NCBI RefSeq assembly: GCF_016786215.1
Contig: NZ_JADOBG010000018.1
Coordinates: 1 to 51,942, forward strand
Length of the DNA stretch: 51,942 nucleotides
Direction of reading: 5' to 3'
From: Legionella bononiensis
GTDB taxonomy: Bacteria; Pseudomonadota; Gammaproteobacteria; Legionellales; Legionellaceae
Notes under the pieces: model-generated
Database searches by the model: none
What the model saw: the letters and a program-made list of their open reading frames with translations, nothing else
What the model was told of the DNA's origin: nothing
Part shown: in pieces, positions 27,396-35,924 of the stretch
Numbering within the stretch: the stretch's first letter is position 1
How the letters are laid out: each line of letters begins with the position of its first letter
Translations under genes and position numbers: made by a program

Positions 27396-29429
27396 ATGAA
27401 ATTCAAAATAGGATTAATTGCTCTTCCACTGATATATAGTTCAGTAGTTTGTTCAGCAGATTCAGATATTAATACGAAACAACGTAACGCTCTGCGTCTG
27501 CAATGGATAGATTCTAAAGTCTCACCAGGCCAGGATTACTATTCTTACGCCAATGGAACCTGGCAAAAAAATAATCCTATTCCTGCTGAATATGCTTCTT
27601 GGGACAGTTTTAATATTCTTAATGAAAAAATTCAGGATATTATTCATCAGATGCTCATCAAGGCCGCCCAAAATACCAATGCCAAACCGGGCAGTATCGA
27701 ACAAAAAGTAGGGGATTTTTATTTTAGTGGTATGGATGAAGAAACCATCAATAAAGTAGGTATTGCGCCTATTCAATCCGAATTTGCTCAAATTGAGGCA
27801 ATAAACACTCTAGAAGATCTACAAAAAGAACTGGTTCATTTACATCAAATTGGTGTTGATGCTTTATTCGGTTTTGGCAGTATGCAGGATTATAAAAACA
27901 GTACGTTGATGATAGGGGCTGCCGTACAGAGTGGTTTAGGTTTGCCTGAAAGAGATTATTATTTAAGCGACAATCCAAAATTTAAAAAAATTCGTGAGGC
28001 TTATGTAAATCATCTGGACAAGATGTTTCAGTTACTTGGTGATAGCCCTGAGAAAGCGGCCAAGGAAGCAAAAATTGTAATGGATATCGAAACCAAACTT
28101 GCCAAAATTTCCATGCCTATAATAGAGCGTCGTGAGCCTAAAGCTGTATATCATATTATGACTCTTAACGAGCTGGAGCAAATTACTCCTGATTTTTCAT
28201 GGCAATTCTACTTAAAGGCTATAGGCCAGGGTCAACTTACCAGTATTAATTTAGCCATGCCGGAATTTTTTAAGGGAATGAATAACCTATTAAAAACCAT
28301 CAGTCTGGATGAGTGGAAAATCTATTTGCGTTGGCATTTGATTGACGCTTTTGCTTCATATCTTTCAAAGCCTTTTGTTGAGCAGAATTTTAAAATGGTT
28401 AGCGCTCTTACTGGCATTGAAAAAATATTACCTCGCTGGAAAAGAGTAGTGAGTACTGAAAATGGCGCTCTTGGATTTGCAATTGGTAAAATGTACGTAG
28501 AACAGTATTTCCCTCCCAAGGCTAAAGAGCAGGTAGAAGAAATCCTGAAGAACATTCGCGGTGTTTTGCGGCAAGATTTAAGTTCCTTGAGTTGGATGTC
28601 ACCAGAAACTCGAAAAGAAGCGTTAAAGAAACTCGATTTAATGCAGGAGCGTATTGGTTATCCTACAAAGTGGTGGGATTATTCCAAACTTAAAGTGGAT
28701 AGAGGACCTTATGTTTTAAATGTCATAAGAGCTAATGAATTTTTAATCAATAGAGATCTGGATAAAATTGGTAAACCCATAGATAAAACCGAATGGGAGA
28801 TGACACCACAAACGATCAATGCCTATTATGATGTTTCCATGAACAACATCAATATGCCCGCCGGGATATTGCAAGCTCCTTTCTTTGACCCTGATGCACC
28901 TGCAGCAGTGAATTATGGCGCTATAGGATTTGTTATGGGGCATGAAATTACCCATGGTTTTGATGATCAGGGGGCACAATTTGATGGTTATGGAAATCTG
29001 AATAATTGGTGGAAGCCCGAAGATTTGACTAAATTTAAAAAAGCGACTCAATGCATTGCAGATCAATTTTCCAAGTATAAGGTTGATGGTAATCTGAACG
29101 TACAGGGTAAATTGGTTGTTGGTGAAGCTGCTGCCGATTTAGGTGGTCTGATTTTAGCTTATAAAGCATTTTTACAATCAGATGATTACAAACATGCCAA
29201 AACAATTGATGGTGTTACCCCCTCTCAGCAGTTTTTCCTGGGCGCAGCACATGTTTGGGCAAAAAATATTAGGCCGCAACAATTACAGAACCAGATAACA
29301 ACTGATCCTCATCCGCCAGCTCAATATCGAGTTAATGGAAGTTTTGCCAATATGCCTCAATTTCAAGAAGCCTATAAACTTCCGGACAACAGTCCTATGG
29401 TGAATAAAAACAGATGTGTTATTTGGTAA
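27396..29429 (+). CDS. M13 family (neprilysin-like) zinc metallopeptidase
   Basis: 677 residues with a signal peptide (MKFKIGLIALPLIYSSVVCSA) and a good AAAGGAG Shine-Dalgarno. The N-terminal M13 domain starts WIDSKVSPGQDYYSYANGTW. The C-terminal catalytic domain has NAYYDVSMNNINMPAGIL, the gluzincin motif GHEITHGFDDQGAQFD (two His ligands and the catalytic Glu), GEAAADLGGL (third ligand Glu) and the end VNGSFANMPQFQEAY...KNRCVIW, where NRCxxW is the family-conserved C-terminus. Bacterial M13 enzymes are periplasmic or secreted oligopeptidases. It stands alone, with a REP-like palindrome downstream. Confidence 0.93.
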   Translation: MKFKIGLIALPLIYSSVVCSADSDINTKQRNALRLQWIDSKVSPGQDYYSYANGTWQKNNPIPAEYASWDSFNILNEKIQDIIHQMLIKAAQNTNAKPGSIEQKVGDFYFSGMDEETINKVGIAPIQSEFAQIEAINTLEDLQKELVHLHQIGVDALFGFGSMQDYKNSTLMIGAAVQSGLGLPERDYYLSDNPKFKKIREAYVNHLDKMFQLLGDSPEKAAKEAKIVMDIETKLAKISMPIIERREPKAVYHIMTLNELEQITPDFSWQFYLKAIGQGQLTSINLAMPEFFKGMNNLLKTISLDEWKIYLRWHLIDAFASYLSKPFVEQNFKMVSALTGIEKILPRWKRVVSTENGALGFAIGKMYVEQYFPPKAKEQVEEILKNIRGVLRQDLSSLSWMSPETRKEALKKLDLMQERIGYPTKWWDYSKLKVDRGPYVLNVIRANEFLINRDLDKIGKPIDKTEWEMTPQTINAYYDVSMNNINMPAGILQAPFFDPDAPAAVNYGAIGFVMGHEITHGFDDQGAQFDGYGNLNNWWKPEDLTKFKKATQCIADQFSKYKVDGNLNVQGKLVVGEAAADLGGLILAYKAFLQSDDYKHAKTIDGVTPSQQFFLGAAHVWAKNIRPQQLQNQITTDPHPPAQYRVNGSFANMPQFQEAYKLPDNSPMVNKNRCVIW

Positions 29430-29540
29430 ATGATTAGGGTAGACAATTCATCAAATGACGTTTAGCCTCTCGCAGCTTGTTCCTGAGAGATGGTCACAGA
29501 ATGTGATGGTAACCAGGGTCTCTTGATATTTGGTCCTGAA

Positions 29541-29652
29541 GCCTACGTACCGCGCTTTATGCGCGGTATCCAGATCTTGATCCTAAGGAAAAAAGTATGT
29601 GCATAGCACTACCATCACTATGGATATCGCGCATAAAGCGCGGTAGGTAGGC
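29541..29652. repeat. REP-like long inverted repeat
   Basis: Arm 1 (29541-29573) and arm 2 (29620-29652) are inverted copies matching at 30 of 33 positions around a 46-nt spacer. Each arm contains its own smaller palindrome, ccgcgctttatgcgcgg or its complement. GC content is well above the surroundings. It resembles the paired REP elements found between Legionella genes. It fills much of the 355-bp gap between the M13 peptidase and the amidotransferase, and the rest of that gap shows no ORF. Confidence 0.8.
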
Positions 29653-29784
29653 ACTTAAAAGATGCTTCAATTTTGTGAGAATCGCGCAGGGCGTGTTTGC
29701 GGAACTTCGACCTCTGAGTTGTCGATACATCTTCAGAACTGGTTAAATTTGCTATAGTTAGTTTATTGATTGATGGAGGTTATT

Positions 29785-30624
29785 ATGTGCCGACTCGTTG
29801 CATATTTGGGACGTCCAACTTTATTGGAAAATGTATTAGTCACGCCTAAAAACTCAATAATAATGCAGAGCCTGCATGCCCGTGAAACCAATTTACGAAC
29901 TAATGGCGATGGTTTTGGCGTCGGATGGTATGCTCCTGAAGTCAGCTCTGATCCTGCTTTATTTACCTCTGTTTTTCCAGCCTGGAATGATAGAAATTTG
30001 TTGAATTTAACCGCCAAAATTCAATCCCCTTGTTTTTTTGCTCATGTCCGATCCGCCAGCGCTGGTGGAGTTACCAATTTTAATTGCCACCCCTTTGTTT
30101 ATGGCGATTGGATGTTAATGCACAACGGTGAAATTAATGATTTTATCGACGTTAAACGACATATACGGCATTTATTGGATGATGATATTTATCACTGGGT
30201 AAAAGGTGATACGGATTCCGAGCATTTATTTGGCTTATTTTTGCAGCTCGCTAAAGGGCGAGATTTAAGTCAAATGACAGTTGTTGCCGATGTTTTGCAG
30301 GAAACGATACTTAGAATTGAGGATGTAATAAGAGAGTTCGGACATACTGGAGTTTCTTATTATAATGTATGTCTTACCGATGGAAAGAGAATAGTCGCAA
30401 CACGATATACCAGTCATAAAAAAAAGAAACCTTTAACATTACATTATCTGGTTGGATATGTTTTAGCGACTCATGGATTATGGATCAAGGAAGAGGGAAA
30501 ACCTGCTTATATTGTCGTATCCTCTGAAAAACTCAATGATTTGGCTGAAGGGTGGGAGGATGTGCCCGAACAACACATGCTGCTAATTGATGAAAATAAG
30601 AACATCCAATTGCGTCCTTTCTAA
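29785..30624 (+). CDS. Class II glutamine amidotransferase (YafJ-like)
   Basis: The start is ATG 29785 (279 residues), six bases after TGGAGGT. This choice puts Cys at position 2 (MCRLVAYLG), where the N-terminal nucleophile of Ntn-type amidotransferases must be after Met removal; an earlier in-frame ATG at 29770 would block it. Further motifs: HARETNLRTNGDGFGVGWY, FAHVRSASAGGVTNFNCHPF (glutamine pocket Arg), LMHNGEIND (oxyanion Asn-Gly) and GDTDSEHLFGLF (Asp). The family resembles E. coli YafJ and the EgtC-like amidohydrolases; the substrate is unknown. Confidence 0.88.
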   Translation: MCRLVAYLGRPTLLENVLVTPKNSIIMQSLHARETNLRTNGDGFGVGWYAPEVSSDPALFTSVFPAWNDRNLLNLTAKIQSPCFFAHVRSASAGGVTNFNCHPFVYGDWMLMHNGEINDFIDVKRHIRHLLDDDIYHWVKGDTDSEHLFGLFLQLAKGRDLSQMTVVADVLQETILRIEDVIREFGHTGVSYYNVCLTDGKRIVATRYTSHKKKKPLTLHYLVGYVLATHGLWIKEEGKPAYIVVSSEKLNDLAEGWEDVPEQHMLLIDENKNIQLRPF

Positions 30625-30663
30625 ACAATAGGATAAACTATCACTTCTTATTCATTTATTGAG

Positions 30664-30750
30664 ATGATTATGACTAAAGAAGAAATGATGTGCCGAATTA
30701 TACGTTTTGTTACAAAGAAGCCTAGTGCTAAAAAGACCTGTTGTAGATAA
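30664..30750 (+). CDS. Tiny ORF coupled to the DUF1399-like gene
   Basis: A 28-codon frame from ATG 30664 (or 26 codons from ATG 30670) encodes a basic, Cys-containing peptide: MTKEEMMCRIIRFVTKKPSA then KKTCCR. Its TAA overlaps the next ATG as TAATG, the same coupling seen between known gene pairs in this window. No strong Shine-Dalgarno precedes it. It may be a leader peptide, a real microprotein or chance. Confidence 0.35.
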   Translation: MIMTKEEMMCRIIRFVTKKPSAKKTCCR

Positions 30751-31163
30751 TGAATTCCAAGCTTGACGAACTGAAAAAATATAAAAATCATAAAGTTATA
30801 ACTTATTTCTGTCACCATCATCCCGAGTTTTCTTTGGATGATGGCCAGTGTTTATTAGAAGATTTATTATCCTGGATGTGGTTGAACAATAAGCGATCTG
30901 AACTGGGCAAAAAAACTTATCTTTTTGGTCCATTATTGATTTTAGATGAGATGTGGCATACGTTTATTTTGCATACACGGGATTATATTGATTTTTCAAT
31001 GCATTATTTTGGTGAATATGTTCACCACGACGTAGAACCAATAGGTTTTGAACATGTCCTGGAAGAGGACGAATTAACTGATTTTTTGCAGGATTGTTTT
31101 GATTATCTCGATCAGGATTGGGTAGCACGACGGTTTTCAAGCGCTTTAACCGATGAAACATGA
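30750..31163 (+). CDS. Small DUF1399 / glycine-rich-domain-like protein
   Basis: 137 residues, acidic and rich in aromatic residues and His, with no signal peptide or membrane segment. The central block FGPLLILDEMWHTFILHTRDYIDFSMHYFG resembles the repeat core of DUF1399 / glycine-rich domain-containing proteins (pattern D-x-x-W-H-x-x-I-L-x-T-x-x-Y). Similar short proteins occur in other gammaproteobacteria without an assigned role. It begins at the stop of a tiny upstream ORF. The family call is from memory and moderate. Confidence 0.7.
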   Translation: MNSKLDELKKYKNHKVITYFCHHHPEFSLDDGQCLLEDLLSWMWLNNKRSELGKKTYLFGPLLILDEMWHTFILHTRDYIDFSMHYFGEYVHHDVEPIGFEHVLEEDELTDFLQDCFDYLDQDWVARRFSSALTDET

Positions 31164-31286
31164 TAATCAGATGTTGTGTTGTCAAAATACGTCTCTTTTT
31201 CTTCCCTTCATTTTCTTTATCAGAATTGTAGGAAAAGAACACATCATTACAATCTGATTATCAATCAGCTACAGACATCAACCAAC

Positions 31287-31312
31287 GGTTCTTTCTTTTC
31301 GCATGAAGAACC
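31287..31312. terminator. Hairpin between convergent genes
   Basis: GGTTCTT (31287-31293) and AAGAACC (31306-31312), a 7-bp perfect stem with a 12-nt loop, between the DUF1399-like gene and the convergent ureohydrolase gene. No T-run on either strand. Confidence 0.35.
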
Positions 31313-31327
31313 TCAGACATTCATAGG

Positions 31328-32203
31328 TCAAAGTGCACTATAAAATTCCTTCAGGATGCGGGACGCAGATAAGGCAGTAATGTGTTGTGCATCCAGATAG
31401 GGGATGAATTCACTGATATCCATTCCAACGTATGTAAAATATTCCCTTAAATAATGGATGAGGTAGATCAGCTGATTTAAATTAGGTCCTCCTGGGTATG
31501 GACTTTCTACTGCCGGTGCGCAGGATGGATCCAAACCATCAAGATCTATGGAAAAGTAGAGATAGTCCAGATGTTTGAATTGCGCGACAATTTTCTGACC
31601 TATTTCTATAATATGGGTACAATTAAACTCACTTCCTTTAATGATGCCAATTTCTGGTTGATAACGGCATAGTGCTCTAGCTTCACTTGATGTAAATTGT
31701 CGAATACCCGTCAACATGATCTGTTGCGGTTTCAAAGACGGTAATAAAAACCCATGATGTAAAATAGAACTGTAGGATAATCTGCTCTGTTCTTCGCAAT
31801 CAGGATGGGCATCCAGATACACAACACCGTATTGTCCGGGCATCACCTGATCCAAAGCCTTTAAAGCGGCGTATTTTATTGTATGATCACCACCAAGGCA
31901 GATGGGTATTTGTTTATTTTTCAATTGTTGGCTAATGAATGATGAGACGAGTTCTATTTCTTCTTCCATGTTGTGGTGGTTGATCTCTAGGTTTCCGGCA
32001 TCAAATAATTGTGCTCCTGATTTAAAATTTTCTGGAAGGGAATATAACGTGTTGTCCACTTGCCTAATAAAATCAGCAGAGAATATCTCCCGTTCGGATG
32101 CTTTGGAAAAGGTTGGTGCCGTACCTGCATTCTGAGTATTGGCGCCGAATACAATACAAGGTGCACCGGGATCCTGTGCTTCAGCATAAGTTAGTTTTGT
32201 CAT
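31328..32203 (-). CDS. Ureohydrolase (arginase/agmatinase/formimidoylglutamase family)
   Basis: 291 residues from ATG 32203, with AAGGAG seven bases upstream. The binuclear manganese site is complete: GGDHTIKYAAL (His, first ligand), VVYLDAHPDCEEQS (Asp-His-Asp) and FSIDLDGLDPSCAPAVESP (Asp-x-Asp-x-x-Asp-Pro). The substrate cannot be fixed from motifs: arginine, agmatine and formimidoyl-glutamate enzymes share them. The gene is divergent from an ArgP-like LysR regulator with a 108-bp shared gap, an arrangement typical of a regulator controlling its neighbour, and consistent with a role in basic amino acid use. Confidence 0.88.
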   Translation of the reverse strand: MTKLTYAEAQDPGAPCIVFGANTQNAGTAPTFSKASEREIFSADFIRQVDNTLYSLPENFKSGAQLFDAGNLEINHHNMEEEIELVSSFISQQLKNKQIPICLGGDHTIKYAALKALDQVMPGQYGVVYLDAHPDCEEQSRLSYSSILHHGFLLPSLKPQQIMLTGIRQFTSSEARALCRYQPEIGIIKGSEFNCTHIIEIGQKIVAQFKHLDYLYFSIDLDGLDPSCAPAVESPYPGGPNLNQLIYLIHYLREYFTYVGMDISEFIPYLDAQHITALSASRILKEFYSAL

Positions 32204-32311
32204 ATAGGACTCCTTCTATAGGGTATAAAAAATGATTATGTTGAGGGTTCTATTGTACTCAGGAGCTTAAAACAAATATAATTCATTAATTTTATTATTT
32301 GATGAAATAAA

Positions 32312-33175
32312 TTGATTTTACTCGACCCTCAGTTAATCGCATTTGAAGCCATTATCAAAGAAGGTACGGTTCATGCCGCTGCTGCTGTATTACATTTAAC
32401 TCAAACCGCAATAACTCAACGGTTGCGCATGTTGGAGCAGAAGATGAGGACGACTTTATTTATTAGAAGTCGACGCGGTATGCAGCTCACAGCAGAAGGT
32501 AAGGAGTTACATCGTTTTTGCCAACAGGTACTGGCGATGGGTGGAGAATTGCTGGCTAATATTCATGGCTCAGGAGTTACTTCAAATGCTCGTGTCAAAA
32601 TAGCTGGTCCAGCCAGTATTATTCGTTCACGAATTGTCCCTCAATGTGCGGCAGTAATGACAAAATTCCCTAAACTGTTCATGTCCTATCAAATTGATGA
32701 TTCACCTGATTTAAGCCAAAAACTTAAATCAGGTGACTGTGACTTGGTTCTGTTAAAACCAGAACAGATTTCACCAGAAATGACACATAAAATACTCGCT
32801 GAAGAAGAGTATTTATTGGTATGTTCTTCCAAATGGAAGCACCGAAAATTAAAGGACATTATCAGGACGGAACACATCATTGATTTTGATACATCAGATG
32901 ACATGACGTTTACTTATTTAAAAGAATTTGATTTGCTTGAAGAAATTCAAACGGAACGTCATTTTATCAACAATACTGAAAGTATCGCTCAATTATTTAT
33001 CGCAGGTTTTGGTTACGGTGTTTTAACTAAAGAATTCGCAGAACCTTATTTAAAATCTGGTGAGCTCCACGTATTAAACCAGAATAAAATTTATGCAAAT
33101 TCAGTCGCTTTGGCGTGGTATCCACGTACAGAACCACCCAATTATTTGACCTGTTTAATCAACAGTATTCAGTAA
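32312..33175 (+). CDS. LysR-family regulator, ArgP/LysG-like
   Basis: 287 residues; the start is TTG 32312, since no in-frame ATG or GTG lies at a suitable place upstream and the domain begins at once (LDPQLIAFEAIIKEGTVHAAA). The N-terminal winged helix-turn-helix contains AAAVLHLTQTAITQRLRMLEQ, then RRGMQLTAEGKEL. The C-terminal periplasmic-binding-like effector domain runs from about 90. It resembles ArgP (IciA) and LysG, which sense lysine or arginine. An imperfect AT-rich dyad, AATTTTATT and AAATAAATT (32288-32313), overlaps the start and could be an autoregulatory site. It probably regulates the divergent ureohydrolase gene. Confidence 0.85.
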   Translation: MILLDPQLIAFEAIIKEGTVHAAAAVLHLTQTAITQRLRMLEQKMRTTLFIRSRRGMQLTAEGKELHRFCQQVLAMGGELLANIHGSGVTSNARVKIAGPASIIRSRIVPQCAAVMTKFPKLFMSYQIDDSPDLSQKLKSGDCDLVLLKPEQISPEMTHKILAEEEYLLVCSSKWKHRKLKDIIRTEHIIDFDTSDDMTFTYLKEFDLLEEIQTERHFINNTESIAQLFIAGFGYGVLTKEFAEPYLKSGELHVLNQNKIYANSVALAWYPRTEPPNYLTCLINSIQ

Positions 33176-33248
33176 ATCGTTTTTCATGTACATTACGGCC
33201 AATTAATATGGGGCTAATCAACCTGGAAACAGAAAGAGGAACAAACAC

Positions 33249-33695
33249 ATGTTACATATTGCACTTTATCAGCCTGAAATTCCTCCTAATACTGGCAATA
33301 TCATTCGATTATGTGCAAACAGTGGCGCCCAACTTCATTTGATTCATCCTTTAGGTTTTGATTTGGATGATAAACGGATGCGCCGTGCTGGTTTGGATTA
33401 TCATGAATGGGCTTCAGTTCAACATTATGAGGATTGGAGCGATTTTCAAACACAGCACATGGGACGTAGAATATTTTGTTGTACTACAAAGACAGAGCAG
33501 ACCTACAGCGACGTCCATTTTCAATCAGAAGACGTGTTATTATTTGGACCAGAAACGCGTGGATTGCCTGCCGAGATTAGAACGCAATATACATCCATTC
33601 GTATTCCAATGGTTGAGAACAGCCGCAGCCTGAATTTATCCAATGCAGTGGCTATTATTTTATTCGAAGCCTGGAGACAGCTTAAATTTGTTTGA
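33249..33695 (+). CDS. trmL: tRNA (cytidine(34)-2'-O)-methyltransferase TrmL
   Basis: 148 residues, the small SPOUT methyltransferase size. The N-terminus [37 protein letters not shown] is characteristic. The SAM-binding knot is formed by [13 protein letters not shown] and [28 protein letters not shown]. The enzyme methylates the ribose at wobble position 34 of tRNA-Leu species. The ATG follows GAAAGAGG by nine bases. It is convergent with the next gene with one base between them and no room for a terminator. Confidence 0.95.
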   Translation: MLHIALYQPEIPPNTGNIIRLCANSGAQLHLIHPLGFDLDDKRMRRAGLDYHEWASVQHYEDWSDFQTQHMGRRIFCCTTKTEQTYSDVHFQSEDVLLFGPETRGLPAEIRTQYTSIRIPMVENSRSLNLSNAVAIILFEAWRQLKFV

Positions 33696-33696
33696 T

Positions 33697-35154
33697 TTAA
33701 GCTCCCAATGCACGATGGTTTACTGGTTTGGAATGTTCTTGTTCCAGGGGTGGAAAATTCAGTCGTATCAAACAGGCTTCCAACGCCCTTACCCAGGTTC
33801 TTAAACCTTTGCACGTTTCAATTGTATTCAACTTAAAAAAGGATTGTTTCAATCCTGCTTCGATTAAATGATCACGCAAAGTATCGTCTATACCGGCTAA
33901 TATACACCGTTTAACACTGGTAGCGCAGTTATTGAAAATAAAGGAATAGGTACTGTTTTGACGTTCTTTTTGCATGGCTTCAAGCATTTTAATTTCATCT
34001 ACATAATACTCCCAACCGTCCGATTTAATGGGTAGCTTGATGATGTGATCAGGATGCCTGCCTTCAGTTTTTTCATGGGTCAGTAAAAACTGTTCTTTAC
34101 GAGAGGTGTAATCCACTCGCTTACGAGATTCCGCACGCATTAACTCCAGATCTTCAAGGGTTCTTCCATTAATTTCCTGCTGAACCTGTTCTATTCTGTC
34201 AGCATAATAATGAATAGCGTTTTCATTGCTCTTAATATCTTCGTTAATTGTATTGATTTGTTCTGCAAAAATTAATTCAAGCTCATCAATGGCTCGTAGG
34301 GATTCCTGGTTGTCATGTACCAGATGTTCCTTTTCCTGTTGTAAACTCTCAATTTGCGCTCTGATGCTTAAAAATTGCTTTTGAGTATCTGGGTCTCTAT
34401 TTTGAACGATGTTTAAATAACTGTGAGTTCTTCCTAAAGCAGTTAATTTTTTGCTGATCTGGTCCAGACAGGATGAATTTGTATGAATACTTGATTTAAG
34501 TGCATTAATTTCATTCTTATGTGAAGTTGTAATGTGTTCGAGGTGTCCGGTGAGACGTGCTCTCTCTATTTGAAGTTGTTCCAGCTTATTTTGCCATTTG
34601 GTTAAATTTTCAAAATTAACTTCCAGGGTGCTTACATTGGTCAGAAGTTCAAGATTCGTGCTTTTTTCAGATTGAATCATCTCTTTACTGGGTTTCTTAT
34701 GTTTCACTACATGAGATGTTTTGCCCTCATCTTCTCTCATCATGTCACTGTCATGAGTATTAAAATCAGCTTCTATGCCTACTGTTCCACTACTCAGATG
34801 CATACGGCGTTTGGTATCCTTTATAAAAATGCTTCCGAAACTGGGTATGGATTTGGGCCACTTACTGTGAGTGAATTGATAGCTTTTAACTGTTTTTGGT
34901 GCTAAATGTGACCAGTTTTCTTTAGCTGTTACTGGAGTGGGAATTATACTCAAGGTTTTTTTGGGATTCAGTGTACCAAAATGTGCTTCTATATAATGAT
35001 AGTGTTCAGAACTTTCATTGACATCTAAAGTCAGATTCGCATGTCCTACATTCTCCCCTGAAGATTCTGATGCAAACAGAGGACCAAAAATTCCGTTGGT
35101 AATACGCTTTTTGAATAGAACGGTTGTTGATAACCAGATGTTTACATCAATCAT
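33697..35154 (-). CDS. Putative effector: permuted NlpC/P60-like His-Cys protein with coiled coil
   Basis: 485 residues from ATG 35154, with AGGA ten bases upstream. No signal peptide. Near the N-terminus, NVGHANLTLDV (His38) is followed about 370 residues later by FNNCATSVKR (Cys410). A GHA strand before an NNC helix is the order seen in circularly permuted NlpC/P60-like (PPPDE, LRAT, DUF4105-type) cysteine enzymes. Between them, residues about 160-330 are a long coiled coil with heptads such as LEQLQIERARLTGHLEH. The C-terminus has an acidic EQEH patch, as in many Dot/Icm signals. The promoter is a textbook PmrA site. Enzyme activity and secretion are inferred. I cannot match it to a named Legionella effector. 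Confidence 0.75.
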   Translation of the reverse strand: MIDVNIWLSTTVLFKKRITNGIFGPLFASESSGENVGHANLTLDVNESSEHYHYIEAHFGTLNPKKTLSIIPTPVTAKENWSHLAPKTVKSYQFTHSKWPKSIPSFGSIFIKDTKRRMHLSSGTVGIEADFNTHDSDMMREDEGKTSHVVKHKKPSKEMIQSEKSTNLELLTNVSTLEVNFENLTKWQNKLEQLQIERARLTGHLEHITTSHKNEINALKSSIHTNSSCLDQISKKLTALGRTHSYLNIVQNRDPDTQKQFLSIRAQIESLQQEKEHLVHDNQESLRAIDELELIFAEQINTINEDIKSNENAIHYYADRIEQVQQEINGRTLEDLELMRAESRKRVDYTSRKEQFLLTHEKTEGRHPDHIIKLPIKSDGWEYYVDEIKMLEAMQKERQNSTYSFIFNNCATSVKRCILAGIDDTLRDHLIEAGLKQSFFKLNTIETCKGLRTWVRALEACLIRLNFPPLEQEHSKPVNHRALGA

Positions 35155-35204
35155 TTAAAATATATCCTGACTTAAGAGTACTTTTCGTTAAAAAATAATA
35201 GCTT

Positions 35205-35237
35205 ATTATATTGAGTCAAGGTTAAGAAATTATTAAG
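35205..35237 (-). promoter_or_regulatory. PmrA-type promoter with perfect -10
   Basis: On the minus strand, cTTAATaaT (35237-35229), two bases, cTTAACctT (35226-35218), then 10 nt after TTAAC to a perfect TATAAT (35210-35205), 50 nt before ATG 35154. The tandem repeat has the 11-bp period of the Legionella PmrA box, and box 1 matches its consensus at 8 of 9 positions. Confidence 0.8.
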
Positions 35238-35335
35238 AAGAGATAGATAAAGCGGATTATTATTCATGAGGTCTTTAAAGCACATTGTAAAGAACAGAAT
35301 TAGGAAGAAGGTTTGTGAATAAGAATAAGGTAGGA

Positions 35336-35764
35336 TTAAATTTCTTCTTCGCCATTGGCAAGGTGAAGCAAGGCTTTTCGCAAGGGTTGATAGGAACATT
35401 GTTCGCTTTCACGAATGATTGAGGCTTTGGCTTTCTCCGTTAACTCATGAGAGGAGTTCTGTGGTTTTGTGTATTGAACGGCAGGTTCAACCAATTGAAT
35501 TTTTATCGATGAGAGTTGGTACATACCGGCTTCTTTTCTTAACTTGTCGCGTAGTTCGGGGATGGCATAGCGTAATTGTGATGCCCAGGCTGAACTGGAT
35601 GTGGTCAGAACAAGACAACCTTTTGAAAAACTGCCAACATGACATACAGAGGCTAAATTTTCAGGAAGGATTTGGGATACCTTGTTGGACAGTTCTTCCA
35701 GCTGCATTGAGCGCTGGCATATGTCCAGAAGCTGTTTATTCAGGCATCGACTAATAGAACGCAT
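35336..35764 (-). CDS. dciA: DciA (DUF721) replicative helicase loader
   Basis: 142 residues. The N-terminal domain has the DUF721 pattern: helix LEELSNKVSQILPENLASVCHVG, then SFSKGCLVLTTSSSAWASQLRYAIPELRDKL and the final strand SIKIQLVEP. The C-terminal 45 residues are polar and probably disordered. DciA is the ancestral bacterial loader of the DnaB helicase, used by species lacking phage-derived DnaC or DnaI; the L. pneumophila protein has been studied structurally. The gene lies downstream of no partner and is divergent from the bPH2-like gene. A start upstream of ATG 35764 is unlikely. Confidence 0.88.
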   Translation of the reverse strand: MRSISRCLNKQLLDICQRSMQLEELSNKVSQILPENLASVCHVGSFSKGCLVLTTSSSAWASQLRYAIPELRDKLRKEAGMYQLSSIKIQLVEPAVQYTKPQNSSHELTEKAKASIIRESEQCSYQPLRKALLHLANGEEEI

Positions 35765-35924
35765 ATATTTATTCTCAAAATGATCTTAAGCAAAACTGTA
35801 TTCCCATTATGTTTGATAGTAACATAAAGAACGGAACTATCGCTAAATAAACTGTTTTATGTGTAGAATAGCAAAAGACTATCAATCGCGTCGTTTATTT
35901 TCAGAGCATAAATGAAGGTGTGTA

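Noticed and set aside
33697..35154. Identity with the IP6-activated effector kinase Lpg2603 (Lem28), which I recall from a nearby locus
   Set aside because: The protein lacks any kinase motif and instead shows GHA and NNC with a coiled coil, so position alone is not enough to name it.
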